A DNA stretch of 64,000 nt, from NCBI RefSeq assembly GCF_029433105.1, contig NZ_JARNTW010000003.1:62001-126000 (forward strand), written 5' to 3'. Under the pieces are notes generated by a model. The model was not told the origin of the DNA, did not search any database, and saw only the letters and a program-made list of their open reading frames with translations. Shown piece after piece: positions 53,325 to 63,686 of the stretch (its first letter is position 1; each line of letters starts with the position of its first letter). A program made the translations under genes and the position numbers. This DNA is from Runella sp. MFBS21 (GTDB lineage: Bacteria; Bacteroidota; Bacteroidia; Cytophagales; Spirosomataceae).

Positions 53325-56300
53325 ATGAAGAAACAAATACTTACGGTTGCTGCCCTACTTTTTGCAATTACAACCTATTCACAAAACTCTCTTTCTGTAA
53401 CCCAAACAGGTAGTGGTGCCAATAATACAGACATTACCCAAGTTTCCACAAACAACGCCTTAACGCTTACGCAAAATTCGTCACCCGAAACAAGTAGTAA
53501 TGACATTACTGTCAAACAAACTTCTTCTGACAATACATTTACGGGAAGCCAACAAAGTATTCATGAAAGTGAGAATAAATTTACTGTGGAGCAAATCGGC
53601 ATACGAGCTACCACTGAACTCAGCCAACATGCCACATCAATGAGTCTCAACTCAGGCAGTATTGTTCAACGCGGTACTGACAATTTTGCTAGCACTCACC
53701 AACTTTCGAACCAATCGAGCCAAAACACTAGCACTATTTCCCAAGATAATGCGTCGCACAATGCTTCAGTTATACAAACTGCTTCTGAGTTTGCAAACAA
53801 TTCTAGTACTATTTCTCAGCTATCCTATGGCAATGCGTCTTCCTTCAATAATGCATTGGTAGAACAAGAAAGCTCTGACAACGGTCAAAATACAAGTTCT
53901 ATCCAGCAAATGGGGACTTATAATGTAGGTACTCTATCGCAAAGTGCATCTGGCTCAAGTAGTAGCAATACAGCCGAAGTTTGGCAGCACTATTTAAACA
54001 CCCAAAGCGCTAATTTTGCCCAACTTACCCAATCCGCAATAGATGGTGGACAAAACATTGGGAAAATTTATCAAAGCGATACTGACAATGAGGGCGTTAT
54101 CGACCAGTCTGCCACTGGGACAGGTGCTAAAAATACGGCTAGCATTATTCAGTCTTCAACTTCTACTTCCCTAAACGCGACAGGAAGTATCTATCAAACC
54201 ACCCAAAGTTTGGGTGAAAATAGCGCAGAGTTATGGCACGCAGGCACAAACAGTGCTGGTACTATCTCTCAAACCATAAGCGATGCTAGTACCAGTAAAA
54301 ATAATGCCTCTCTATCAGTCTCCTCTGAATCAATTGGACAAATCACTCAAATTGCCTCAGAGGGTGGTAGTAACACAGGTTATGTCGCCCAAAGTGGAAG
54401 CAACAACACCACTACCCTAGAGCAAACTGCCGTTGGGCAAGGGAGCAGCAATTTTACCCGCTTCTATCACGGTGCAGGTGTTCTATCAGGAAATAGTGCT
54501 GTGATTACACAAAATGCACAAAACGGAGGAGCAAATAAAGTAGATAATCTTTCCCAAATTAATAGCGATAACAGTCTCACTTTATCACAAACTGCGGATG
54601 GTCAAGGCAGCTATAATGAATCTTTTATTTCACATATTTCACAAGGAGGGAATGGCTCTTCTGCCAACATCTCCCAAGATGCAGCAGGAGCTGCTCAAAA
54701 CGAAGCTCATTTAACTGATAAAGGTAGCAATAACAGCTCCACCATTAGTCAATCCATCAGCGGTGGTAGCAGCAGCAAAAACTTAGCTTACGTCTCTTAT
54801 GACCAATCTACTTCCATTTCCAATAAAGCAAACATTACGCAATCAGGCGTAGAAAATTCTCAAAACACCGCTCACATCTTTCAAAATAATTCTTCTGAAA
54901 ATGAAGGCAACATCACTCAAATAGCCAAAGGAAATGGCGTAGGGAAAAATACGGCAGGCATCAATCAGTCGGGTGCCACTCTCCCTCAAAATAACATTGC
55001 TACAATTACTCAGGAAGTTACAGATAATGCCATCAATAACGCAAATATTGGTCAATACCATAACTCAAGCAATGCTACAATAAACCAAAAAGCAATTGGT
55101 GAACAAGTTGAGAATTATGCCTCTATATCAGCACGTAAATTTTCGTCAGTAAACCTTCTTCAAGAGGTTACAGGGACACAATCGAAAAACACTACTTCTG
55201 TTAGTGAGGAGGGACAAGAAAATGAAGGAAATCAAAAAAATGTTACTCAAACTATTCAAGGTGACCAAAGTAATAACTCAGCTAACATATATCAGCGGTA
55301 CCAATTTGTAGGAATTCCTTTCATTTCCTCTAAAAATAATTCAGTGACGGTAACACAAACTATCAATGGTAATAACAGTACCAATGATGTAATTGTTGAT
55401 CAACACTACGGAGTTTCTGAATCTAATTCCGCAGAAGTAACACAAACAGCAGGTAATAATGGAAACAATTATGCTGAAATACTACAAGGCAATACAGGCA
55501 ATTCCAGTACTATAAGCCAAGAGGCAACTGGAAGCAGTCTTAGTAAAAATGAAGTAAGAGTATATCAACACCAAATAGGAGCCAATAACAACACTAGCCA
55601 AATTAGCCAAAACGCTTTGGCAGGAGGTTATAACAAAGGTACAGTTACTCAATCTGGTAACGGTGCTGAGATGACATTGAGCCAAACTGCGGAAGATGCA
55701 GGTAGCAATAATGAAGCCACCCTTATCCAAAATGACGCAGCTAATGAAGTAAGCCTCACCCAACAAGCTAATGCTCAGGGGAGTAACTTGGCCTCTATCT
55801 ATCAAGCAAAAGATGGCAACTCAGCGACAGTTTCGCAAACGGCCTCCGGAGAATCTAGTAAAAACTCCGTTACTGTTTTCCAAAACAACCCCAATGCAAC
55901 CTCAAATACTTCAAGCATCATTCAAAATGCAGGAGAAGGCAGTACTAATAGTTTAACTGTAGCTCAATACCAATCTAATAATTCATCAAAAGTCAACCAA
56001 ACAGCAACTAACTACAGCAAAAATCAGGCACTTGTTTACCAGAGTTTTAATACATCTGCTTCCAATTCCTCTGACTTTATACAGTCGGCTACTAATGGAG
56101 GAGAAAATTCAGGTACTATCAATCAAAATGGCATTGACAATACGGCAATAGTCAATCAAAATGCAGACGGAATAGGAAGTAAAAATACGCTAGAGTTATG
56201 GAATTCTTCTACAGAAGCCTCGCAAGCTAATTCCACTAATATCACTCAAACTAGCTCCAATCAAGGAACAAATAATGCTACAATTCGCCAAGATCATACA

Positions 56301-57506
56301 AACAATAGTATAGTTTTAAATCAATCTGCTTCTGGCATAGGAAGTATCAACACTGCCAATATATCTCATCAATTTTCGACAGGTACTTTGCCGCCTAATC
56401 AAAATAACGCGCAGGTTAAACAAACTGCAATTGGCTTGGGAGAAAACATGGTTAGTTTCTTCCAAAATGACAAAAAAAACACGGCTACTATCGAACAAAC
56501 AGCAACTGGTGGAGCAGGCAGCAAAAACACCGCACTTATCGGCGGAATCAATCCCCAAAATACAGCGGAAGAAAACACCAGTTCAGTTATTCAACACGCA
56601 TCAGCAGGTGGATTTAATAGTGGAAATATCTTAGTTGCTCACGGTAAATTCAATCAAGGTACAATCACCCAAAAGGCCGTTGAAAAAGATGCAAAAAACT
56701 ACGCCAATATTGGTAGTTCTCACACAAGTATTGACAATACTGCTATTATCGATCAAGAAGCTAACGAGGTAAGCCAAAACAATAGTCAAATCATTCAAGA
56801 AGGCTCTTATAGTACTTCTAGCATCATCCAAAAAGCGGAAAAAGAAGGATATAATAAAGCCAACATTTTTCAAACAGGTAGCAATAATAGCTTTAGTATC
56901 AACCAATCAGCCGACAATGCTACCAATAACTTTGAAGGCACGCAGCAAGGTGAACACAACGAAGTATCTATTACACAAATAGGAGCAGGAGGTGGTACGC
57001 ACTCCACTACTATCCTACAAAATGGCAATAACAATGACATTGATATTTACCAAAATGGTAGCAACAATACAGTAAGCGTATCCCAGCAAACCAACAATAG
57101 TGGTGTCTCGATTACGCAAGCAGCCAAGAGTAGCGACAATGCGGTATCTATTAGTCAGTATAATGATGGCGGACATAGTGCCACTATTACCCAAGCAGGT
57201 TCAGGGCATAGTATTACGAGCAATCAACGTGGCAGCACCCAAACGCAGGTATTGTCGCAAAGTGGTGAAACCAACATCATCACTTCTGACCAAAATGGAA
57301 CCGACAATTTTGCATCTTTTACCCAAGCAGGTATTGAAAACACTGTGCGGAGTAGCCAATCGGGTACAGACCTCACCATAGAAAGCACTCAAACAGGCGA
57401 ATATAACTCCGTCACAATCATCCAATCAGGCAATGGAAGCACCTTAAACAACAATCAATCAGGTGCCAACAATACTTTTAACCTTACTCAAAGTGGTTCT
57501 AATTGA
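53325..57506 (+). CDS. Giant curlin-repeat (amyloid-like) secreted protein
   Basis: 1393 residues. A signal peptide (KKQILTVAALLFAITTYSQ) is followed throughout by tandem rungs of about 11-14 residues with the pattern 'N...i.Q....' and 'S.N.A.i.Q', for example NALTLTQ, NTATISQ-like, GSNNSFSINQ and GSNNTVSVSQQ. This is the curlin repeat of CsgA/CsgB, whose Q and N ladders form cross-beta amyloid. About 110 rungs are present, far more than the five in CsgA. No csgG, csgE or csgF homologue is nearby, so the secretion partner is elsewhere or different. It ends directly on a repeat, SNNTFNLTQSGSN. Probable role: surface fibre or adhesion/biofilm matrix, by inference. Confidence 0.9.
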   Translation: MKKQILTVAALLFAITTYSQNSLSVTQTGSGANNTDITQVSTNNALTLTQNSSPETSSNDITVKQTSSDNTFTGSQQSIHESENKFTVEQIGIRATTELSQHATSMSLNSGSIVQRGTDNFASTHQLSNQSSQNTSTISQDNASHNASVIQTASEFANNSSTISQLSYGNASSFNNALVEQESSDNGQNTSSIQQMGTYNVGTLSQSASGSSSSNTAEVWQHYLNTQSANFAQLTQSAIDGGQNIGKIYQSDTDNEGVIDQSATGTGAKNTASIIQSSTSTSLNATGSIYQTTQSLGENSAELWHAGTNSAGTISQTISDASTSKNNASLSVSSESIGQITQIASEGGSNTGYVAQSGSNNTTTLEQTAVGQGSSNFTRFYHGAGVLSGNSAVITQNAQNGGANKVDNLSQINSDNSLTLSQTADGQGSYNESFISHISQGGNGSSANISQDAAGAAQNEAHLTDKGSNNSSTISQSISGGSSSKNLAYVSYDQSTSISNKANITQSGVENSQNTAHIFQNNSSENEGNITQIAKGNGVGKNTAGINQSGATLPQNNIATITQEVTDNAINNANIGQYHNSSNATINQKAIGEQVENYASISARKFSSVNLLQEVTGTQSKNTTSVSEEGQENEGNQKNVTQTIQGDQSNNSANIYQRYQFVGIPFISSKNNSVTVTQTINGNNSTNDVIVDQHYGVSESNSAEVTQTAGNNGNNYAEILQGNTGNSSTISQEATGSSLSKNEVRVYQHQIGANNNTSQISQNALAGGYNKGTVTQSGNGAEMTLSQTAEDAGSNNEATLIQNDAANEVSLTQQANAQGSNLASIYQAKDGNSATVSQTASGESSKNSVTVFQNNPNATSNTSSIIQNAGEGSTNSLTVAQYQSNNSSKVNQTATNYSKNQALVYQSFNTSASNSSDFIQSATNGGENSGTINQNGIDNTAIVNQNADGIGSKNTLELWNSSTEASQANSTNITQTSSNQGTNNATIRQDHTNNSIVLNQSASGIGSINTANISHQFSTGTLPPNQNNAQVKQTAIGLGENMVSFFQNDKKNTATIEQTATGGAGSKNTALIGGINPQNTAEENTSSVIQHASAGGFNSGNILVAHGKFNQGTITQKAVEKDAKNYANIGSSHTSIDNTAIIDQEANEVSQNNSQIIQEGSYSTSSIIQKAEKEGYNKANIFQTGSNNSFSINQSADNATNNFEGTQQGEHNEVSITQIGAGGGTHSTTILQNGNNNDIDIYQNGSNNTVSVSQQTNNSGVSITQAAKSSDNAVSISQYNDGGHSATITQAGSGHSITSNQRGSTQTQVLSQSGETNIITSDQNGTDNFASFTQAGIENTVRSSQSGTDLTIESTQTGEYNSVTIIQSGNGSTLNNNQSGANNTFNLTQSGSN

Positions 57507-57533
57507 TTAAGTATTCTAGACACAACATACTAA

Positions 57534-57559
57534 TAGGCGGCCTTGGCTGCCTATTTTTT
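57534..57559 (+). terminator. Terminator of curlin-repeat gene
   Basis: TAGGCGGC/GCTGCCTA-type arms (57534-57541 and 57546-57553) with a CTTG loop, followed by TTTTTTG. It lies 28 bp after the stop. Confidence 0.85.
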
Positions 57560-57630
57560 GATATTCACTTTTTCAGAAAAACCGACAATCATTTTTGGAG
57601 ATTATACGTTTAGTTAAGAAACAGCACATT

Positions 57631-58224
57631 ATGCCTAAACGATACTCGCCTTTTATCTTTCTATTCTTCTTATCCATCTCGTGCATAGCCCAACAGATAC
57701 TAAGTGATAAGGAGCTATTTTTACGACAAAATCCTCAGTATCAAACCATGCTCAATGGCGACGGTCGCTACTTAGCATTAGATGTTTATCGTTGGGGGGG
57801 AATTACTCGCCATCGCTATTTTGTGGGCGACGAACTAAGATTCAAGCTCAAAAGAAATCCTAAACGTTTTAACGAGACTATTGTCGCTATATCAGATAGT
57901 TCATTTACCATTGCCCGCTTCAACGATATTCTCAACGAGAATGAATATACCGAAATTAAATTCCCAGAAGTACGCAAAATTAGGGTGTATCGCCGCATCC
58001 CGTGGGTAACCCAAGGTGCCTATATGCTCCCCATAGCAGGAGGTATTTTTTTGCTGAGTGATACCTTTATTTACAAAGGTGGAATGGAGTTCGCAGTACA
58101 ATTTGATCCTAAATCAGCTTTAATTGGTGGCGGAATAGCCTCTTTGGGATTGTTATGTAAACAGTTAAGTTTTCCCACCTATCGTCTTAAGCGTCATAGG
58201 CTACATACATTAAGAGTTAAGTAG
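57631..58224 (+). CDS. Exported protein of unknown function downstream of curlin-repeat gene
   Basis: 197 residues from the ATG at 57631; a TTG start 36 bp earlier would overlap the terminator region. The signal peptide PFIFLFFLSISCIAQ is followed by a soluble part with FVGDELRFKLKRNPKRFNETIVAISDSSFTI (beta-strand-rich) and two hydrophobic segments (about 138-157 and 175-190). No family is recognised. Its last 8 bp overlap the convergent rnz gene (58217-58224). It is not an obvious CsgE/F/G. Confidence 0.6.
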   Translation: MPKRYSPFIFLFFLSISCIAQQILSDKELFLRQNPQYQTMLNGDGRYLALDVYRWGGITRHRYFVGDELRFKLKRNPKRFNETIVAISDSSFTIARFNDILNENEYTEIKFPEVRKIRVYRRIPWVTQGAYMLPIAGGIFLLSDTFIYKGGMEFAVQFDPKSALIGGGIASLGLLCKQLSFPTYRLKRHRLHTLRVK

Positions 58225-59143
58225 ATGTACTTTGCACTGCAAATGTTTTGCCTTCTTCGGCAATAGCTGTGGCTACAAATATGCTCTGTGCTTCTTGTAA
58301 AAACCCACTAAACTCTTTATACCTAGAAGAAAAATGCCCTAATAACAACCGCCCTACTTCTGCTTTACGAGCAATGCGGGCGGCATCTTTGGCTGTAGCA
58401 TGGTAGCGCTCATAGGCCTGTTGTGCCAAATCTTCCATGAAAGTAGCCTCATGATAAAGCAAATCTACTCCTTTGATATATTCAGCAAGCTGTTCATAAT
58501 ACCGTGTATCGGAGCAATATGCATAGCTACGTGGCGCGGGTGCGGGTAAGGTATATTCCTCAAAGTTGTAGAGTATCGCCCCAGATTCGTCATAAATATG
58601 TTCCGCATTTTTAAGTTTTTTCAGGCACTCATACGACATCTGATCTGAAATTTTTTCTTTGATAAGCTTACGTTTATGGAGCTTTTCGCGAAAAAGATAG
58701 CCTGCACACGGCACACGGTGTTGCAACGGAATCGTGTGTACTGTAAAACAAGGATGGTCAAAAACTTGAGTATGCTGGGTAGTGTCTACCGCCGTAAAAT
58801 GAATAGCAAAATGAAGCGGTGTCTGTGAATACTTAAATTGAAGGAGTAATATCTCATCAAGACCGCGTGGACCAAAAAGATGGAGGTCGTCGGTACGACC
58901 TCCCAAATTGAGACTTGAAAGTAAGGCAATAAGCCCAAAATAATGATCTCCGTGCAAATGAGAGATAAAAATCGCTTTCAGGCGACTAGGGCGTATTTTG
59001 TATTCTAAGAGCCTCATTTGCGTACCTTCTCCGCAGTCAATCAGAAAATTTTCGTTTTCGTAAGAAATCAACTGCGCAGAAGGATGCCGCCCTAAGGTAG
59101 GGGTAGCCGAACCTGCCCCCAAAATTGTGACTGTAAATTGCAT
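58217..59143 (-). CDS. rnz: Ribonuclease Z
   Basis: 308 residues. The metallo-beta-lactamase motif SHLHGDHYFG gives H62, H64, D66 and H67 for zinc binding. It also has an N-terminal GAGSATPTLGRHPSA and the exosite-like region. It cuts the 3' trailer of tRNA precursors. The start abuts the stop of the STAS gene (59144) with no gap, so the two are probably translationally coupled. Its 3' end overlaps the unknown exported gene by 8 bp on the opposite strand. Confidence 0.95.
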   Translation of the reverse strand: MQFTVTILGAGSATPTLGRHPSAQLISYENENFLIDCGEGTQMRLLEYKIRPSRLKAIFISHLHGDHYFGLIALLSSLNLGGRTDDLHLFGPRGLDEILLLQFKYSQTPLHFAIHFTAVDTTQHTQVFDHPCFTVHTIPLQHRVPCAGYLFREKLHKRKLIKEKISDQMSYECLKKLKNAEHIYDESGAILYNFEEYTLPAPAPRSYAYCSDTRYYEQLAEYIKGVDLLYHEATFMEDLAQQAYERYHATAKDAARIARKAEVGRLLLGHFSSRYKEFSGFLQEAQSIFVATAIAEEGKTFAVQSTST

Positions 59144-59572
59144 TTAAGGTTTTTCGCTCTGAGTGTAGCCGTCTTCATCCATGTCATCGTCGTTGAAGTC
59201 ATCACTATCAGCGCCAAATTCATTTTCCAAATCGTTCATAAAAACGGCATCAATACCTTCTTCGACAGTAGGTAGAATGGTGACATCACGGATTTTGCCA
59301 TCAATAAGCTGATCTACAAAATCATCATCGTCCGACACCAAAACCAAAATACCTAATTCTCTCGAACACAGCATATTGATTTTCTTTAAAACACTAATCC
59401 CAGCACTGTCAATGCTCTTGGCCGTACTAAAATCAATGATAAGATTGTGAAAGCCTTCACGAAATAAAGTTCGTGATACTGCCTCTAAATCAGCAGCAAA
59501 AGTGTCTTCAAACTTGTTTTCCTGAACGTTGATAAGAGCGTATTGCTCGTGTTTTTGAATGGTATAGTTCAT
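59144..59572 (-). CDS. STAS domain protein (anti-anti-sigma factor type)
   Basis: 142 residues. The STAS core has LIIDFSTAKSIDSAGISVLKKI with the conserved serine in DSAGI that is phosphorylated in SpoIIAA-type proteins. A C-terminal acidic tail (about 115-142, ADSDDFNDDDMDEDG) follows. It may regulate a partner kinase or sigma factor, but no RsbW-like gene is in the window. It lies directly upstream of rnz in the same transcript. Confidence 0.88.
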   Translation of the reverse strand: MNYTIQKHEQYALINVQENKFEDTFAADLEAVSRTLFREGFHNLIIDFSTAKSIDSAGISVLKKINMLCSRELGILVLVSDDDDFVDQLIDGKIRDVTILPTVEEGIDAVFMNDLENEFGADSDDFNDDDMDEDGYTQSEKP

Positions 59573-59663
59573 TAGATGTTGGTGGTTAAGAATTAAACGC
59601 TAAGTGTCAAAAGCATGTAGTAAAACGGCATTTAGCAGCTAGCGATTAACGAATAACGTATTC

Positions 59664-60605
59664 TCAACGCGAAAATAGCGAACCCTTGATATTTTCTTCT
59701 ATTCTTTGCAAAATATCTTCGGTAGAAGCTTTTACGAAAGACTGCCCTGTCACTTTTTCAAAAAGCTCTATATAACGCGCCGAAATCTGCAAAACCCATT
59801 CATCCGACATTTCAGGAACTTGCTGTCCTTCTTTGCCTTGAAAACCATTTGCAATCAACCATTCTCTCACAAACTCTTTCGACAATTGTTTTTGAGGCAA
59901 GCCTTTTTCTTGATTTTCTTGGTATACATCCGCATAAAAATACCGGGAAGAATCAGGTGTATGCACTTCATCGATTAAGTAAATTTTACCGGCGGCATGG
60001 CCAAACTCGTATTTGGTATCAACCAAAATAAGCCCTTGCTGTGCTGCCATTTGGGTTCCTCTCTCAAATAGTGCCAAGGCATACTTTTCTAATTGTACAT
60101 ATTCTGCTTCCGACACTATACCTCTCGCCAAGATTTGCTCTCTCGAAATATCTTCATCGTGCCCTTCGTGCGCCTTAGTAGTAGGTGTAATAATAGGCGT
60201 AGGAAGACGGTCATTTTCTTTTAGTCCTTCGGGTAGAGTCACGCCACATACACTGCGCTTACCTGCCTTATACTCACGAGCCGAATGTCCCGCCAAATAT
60301 CCCCTCACCACCATCTCCACCGGATAAGTTTCGCATTTGTGACCCACACTAACGTTAGGGTCTGGCACCTCAATCAACCAATTGGGGACAATATCGGCCG
60401 TGGCTTTTAAAAAATGAGCCGCAATCTGATTTAGCACTTGTCCTTTGAAAGGAATCGCTCGTGGCAAAATCACGTCAAAAGCCGAAATACGGTCGCTGGC
60501 AATCATCACCACACGGTCGTCAAAACTATATACATCACGAACTTTACCACGGTAAAAGCCCGTCTGATTAGGAAACTGAAAATTGGTTTGAGTAAGCGCT
60601 TGCAT
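59664..60605 (-). CDS. purC: Phosphoribosylaminoimidazole-succinocarboxamide synthase
   Basis: 313 residues from the ATG at 60605; a TTG 30 bp upstream was rejected. The SAICAR synthetase signature includes [28 protein letters not shown], the motif [10 protein letters not shown], and [10 protein letters not shown] with a metal-binding region. It joins aspartate to CAIR in the eighth step of purine synthesis. The gene lies between TPR and STAS genes in the same orientation. Confidence 0.95.
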   Translation of the reverse strand: MQALTQTNFQFPNQTGFYRGKVRDVYSFDDRVVMIASDRISAFDVILPRAIPFKGQVLNQIAAHFLKATADIVPNWLIEVPDPNVSVGHKCETYPVEMVVRGYLAGHSAREYKAGKRSVCGVTLPEGLKENDRLPTPIITPTTKAHEGHDEDISREQILARGIVSEAEYVQLEKYALALFERGTQMAAQQGLILVDTKYEFGHAAGKIYLIDEVHTPDSSRYFYADVYQENQEKGLPQKQLSKEFVREWLIANGFQGKEGQQVPEMSDEWVLQISARYIELFEKVTGQSFVKASTEDILQRIEENIKGSLFSR

Positions 60606-60644
60606 TGGGGGTTTTAGATTAAAGTGATGGTACAAAGGGCGGTT

Positions 60645-61352
60645 TTACCATTTTCCTTTACTATCATCATTGGGAGTGTTTGAACGATGTTTCTGTTGTT
60701 GTAAATATTGAATTTCGGAGGCTTTCAGGGCGTCTAATATCATCATAGCTTGCACTTCAGTCATTTTGATATTTTGGAGACGATTTAGAATATCTTTTTT
60801 CTGCTCTGTTTTTATCGCTTCTTGTGCTACTTGAGGATTCTCCGTTTTGGTAGATTTTGTTTCTTTGGTGGTCTCGTTTCGAGTGGTATTTGGAGAAGAT
60901 TTAGGTTCGGGGATAATCCCGCTGTATTTCTTTTTCAAAAACTCATAGTTAAACCTTGATTTCTGATTATCAGGATTTTCCCTGAGGCTTTCTTTTAAAT
61001 AATTGAGTCCAGCAAGGGTATCTTTTTCTAAAACCGCAATTACCCCAAGTTGATTCAAGGCTTTGGAAGCCAAAAAAGGGTCTTTTAGCCGAGCCAGTTT
61101 GTTATAATAGCGCCGCGCACTTTTTAGTTGTTTCAATTGAAAGTACGAATGAGCCAAATTCAAACGCGCTTCAGGTTCGGCAAAGAGTGAGGCAGAAGTC
61201 ACATCACGATAAGCCTCAGTAGCTCTTTTATAGTCTTGATCCGTATATGCCTCTTGCGCTTCCATTTTGGCTCGATTACTGCGCGAAATTGTATCAAAGG
61301 AACGATTATCCCAAATCCACAAAAGCAAAAAAATTAGTAATGACGGAACCAC
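60645..61352 (-). CDS. TPR repeat protein, BatC-like
   Basis: 235 residues from a GTG at 61352, chosen because an in-frame stop lies just upstream and the N-terminal hydrophobic segment would otherwise be lost. A membrane anchor (PSLLIFLLLWIW) is followed by three TPR units (about 30-135, with DYKRATEAYRDV, PEARLNLAHSYFQLKQLKSA and SKALNQLGVIAVLEKD). A lysine/threonine-rich linker and a helical C-terminus complete it. Bacteroidota BatC-like proteins have this layout, but no other Bat genes are near. Confidence 0.7.
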   Translation of the reverse strand: MVPSLLIFLLLWIWDNRSFDTISRSNRAKMEAQEAYTDQDYKRATEAYRDVTSASLFAEPEARLNLAHSYFQLKQLKSARRYYNKLARLKDPFLASKALNQLGVIAVLEKDTLAGLNYLKESLRENPDNQKSRFNYEFLKKKYSGIIPEPKSSPNTTRNETTKETKSTKTENPQVAQEAIKTEQKKDILNRLQNIKMTEVQAMMILDALKASEIQYLQQQKHRSNTPNDDSKGKW

Positions 61353-61524
61353 AGTATAAAATCAATTAGGTAGGTATTTGTCCTATTATTTGTAGGGCAT
61401 AACGCTCGCAACGCGCCTCTGAGTGTACTCCTAAAGTAACTAAGCTGCAAAGATAGCGTTTTTTAAATCTTGGCACAGTTTTGGAGATATTGGGCATATC
61501 ACCTTACATTTGACTTGTTTTCCA

Positions 61525-63657
61525 ATGTCTGTGGTTATGTCAAAATCCAAAAAGGGGAACCCTCAACCCGCCAAACCAACTCAAAAACAACAAGTTACAC
61601 CTGTTGAACCTAGTATTTTATCTACACAAAGCTTTGGGGCAGAAGCTACGCCAAAGCCGCCAATCGCTGCGGTAAACAATGCCCTATTTCGTAAAGTTTT
61701 CTGGGGATTAGCTTTGGTGCTCCTCATCGGAATGCCCATTTTGAGTACTCAGTATAGTATTACTGCTGACGAATGGGGCAACAAAGCCTACGGCGAACTT
61801 TGCTTGGATTATTTCACAAGTCTTGGGCAGAAAAAAGATGCCCTTACGTATGCTCCTCGTGGTGGTGAAGTGATGTATTGCTATGGGCCTACCTTAGATC
61901 TTATATCAGCGGCGATTTATCGCACTACTGGTGCTGACCCTTACACCGTCAGGCATTTATTGCTTTCTTTGATGGGAGTACTCATTATGGTAGGATGCGG
62001 CCTTACTGCTCGTCTTCTTGGCGGCAATTGGCGCGTTGCCGTCATTGCTTTGGTGTTTACGTTGTTTTCCCCTCGTATTTTTGGGGATTCAATGAACAAC
62101 CCCAAAGACATTACATTTGCGGCAGGTTATATTGTGACGGTATGCTTTTTGATTAAATTTTTGCAAGAACTCCCCCGCCCCTCTTGGCGTACTACATTGT
62201 GCCTGATTGCGGGTATAGGAATTGGTTTAGGAAGCCGCGCACCGGGATTGGCATTGGTAGGATATGTGCCTTTTTTTGTGGTTTTCGAAATCTTATTCCG
62301 TAAAGGTCTGCGCAAAACCATCTTCTCCGATAGCACTTTGGTCAAAGATGTAGCCCTAAAAACCGCCGTCGCTACCTTAGGGGGATATACTTTAGGTATT
62401 CTTTTCTGGCCTTTTGCGCTAGCCAATCCCTTCAAAAACCCGCTCGTAGCTTTACAAACTTTAACCAACTTCCCGATTAGTATCAAAACTCTCTTTGAAG
62501 GCTCCAAAATATATTCTACGGCTTTGCCTTGGTACTACGTTCCAAAATACATGATGGTTTCAACGCCTTTGTATTTTTTGGTGGGTTTACTGCTTTTTGT
62601 ACTTATTTTTCCCTTTGTGAAGAAATATTTCAATCAACGTTATCTGTTCATTGTGTTGTTTGTGGGTGTATTTCCGCTTATTTACGGAATTTCAAAAAAC
62701 TCAGCCTTCTACAATGGTTGGCGCCATACGACTTTTATTTATCCTCCCTTAGTAGCGCTTACAGCCGTAGGATTTGAATATTTGCTACAACGTTTTTCAA
62801 ATACTGGACAAAAAATCTTGGCGGGGATTTTGGCGATATTGGTGGCATTGCCCTTGTGGTTTATGGTCAAAAATCACCCTTATCAATACACTTATTATAA
62901 CGAACTTACAGGCGGTGTCAAGGGTGCTTTTGGACAATATGAGACGGACTATTTCGGAACTAGTACCCGTGAAATAGCCGCTTGGATGAAAAAAAACATC
63001 CCCAATATCCAAACCGATAGCGTGGTTATTGCGAGTGATTATTACATCCCTCTCAAAGATTATTTTACGGATTATCCCAAACTCAAAATGGCTTATCGAC
63101 GCTACTATCAGCGTTCTGAGCATGATTGGGATTATGGGGTATTTTTGACGGGACATCTCACCCCGAGCCACTTCCGCAATCCCAATGTATTTCCACCAGC
63201 GGGTACGATTCATACCATTACGGTCAACGGTGCACCTATTGGAGTGGTAGTCAAACGAATCTCCAAAGATGACTTCAAGGGAATTCAACTTATCAAAGAA
63301 GGCAAAATAGCAGAATCGATACCTTATCTCGAAAAAGCCCAACAAGCCGACCCTAACAATGAGGTCATTAAGCTTTATTTGGCCAATGCTTATAACAACG
63401 TAGGCCGCCTCAATGAAGCCTTACAAACTACCCAAAAAGCCCTTGAAATTTTCCCTGAGTACTTAGGTGCCATGACTACCATGGCAATTACGTATATCAA
63501 TCTCAACCAAAACGATAACGCGATTTTTATGCTCACGGAGGTTCTTAACCAAGACCCTTCTAATCGTGATGCTGCCCAATATTTGGCTTTGGCCTACGAA
63601 CGAAAAGGAGACCTCAATACTGCCAATCGCATCAGGGCTCAGTTGCAGCCTCAATAA
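61525..63657 (+). CDS. GT39-like membrane mannosyltransferase fused to TPR repeats
   Basis: 710 residues from the ATG at 61525; ATG at 61537 is an alternative. The N-terminal 55 residues are a charged cytoplasmic tail. About nine to eleven membrane helices follow, with an extracytoplasmic loop ITADEWGNKAYGELCLDYF carrying an acidic motif like the DE motif of PMT/GT39 enzymes. From about 610 to the end there are three TPR units (AESIPYLEKAQQADPNNEVIKLYLANAYNNVGRLNEAL...). It may transfer sugars from polyprenyl-phosphate donors to proteins or glycans. The TPR tail probably binds a partner. Confidence 0.8.
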   Translation: MSVVMSKSKKGNPQPAKPTQKQQVTPVEPSILSTQSFGAEATPKPPIAAVNNALFRKVFWGLALVLLIGMPILSTQYSITADEWGNKAYGELCLDYFTSLGQKKDALTYAPRGGEVMYCYGPTLDLISAAIYRTTGADPYTVRHLLLSLMGVLIMVGCGLTARLLGGNWRVAVIALVFTLFSPRIFGDSMNNPKDITFAAGYIVTVCFLIKFLQELPRPSWRTTLCLIAGIGIGLGSRAPGLALVGYVPFFVVFEILFRKGLRKTIFSDSTLVKDVALKTAVATLGGYTLGILFWPFALANPFKNPLVALQTLTNFPISIKTLFEGSKIYSTALPWYYVPKYMMVSTPLYFLVGLLLFVLIFPFVKKYFNQRYLFIVLFVGVFPLIYGISKNSAFYNGWRHTTFIYPPLVALTAVGFEYLLQRFSNTGQKILAGILAILVALPLWFMVKNHPYQYTYYNELTGGVKGAFGQYETDYFGTSTREIAAWMKKNIPNIQTDSVVIASDYYIPLKDYFTDYPKLKMAYRRYYQRSEHDWDYGVFLTGHLTPSHFRNPNVFPPAGTIHTITVNGAPIGVVVKRISKDDFKGIQLIKEGKIAESIPYLEKAQQADPNNEVIKLYLANAYNNVGRLNEALQTTQKALEIFPEYLGAMTTMAITYINLNQNDNAIFMLTEVLNQDPSNRDAAQYLALAYERKGDLNTANRIRAQLQPQ

Positions 63658-63686
63658 GTAAGCGTTTATAACAATATTAGCCAGCT

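Noticed and set aside
53325-57506. Repetitive DNA that could be mistaken for CRISPR or satellite repeats
   Set aside because: The repeats are in protein frame with changing codons and no constant DNA unit or spacer; they encode curlin rungs.
57631-58224. Curli assembly factor (CsgE/F/G)
   Set aside because: The protein next to the curlin-repeat gene has no CsgE/F/G features and carries membrane segments unlike those families.
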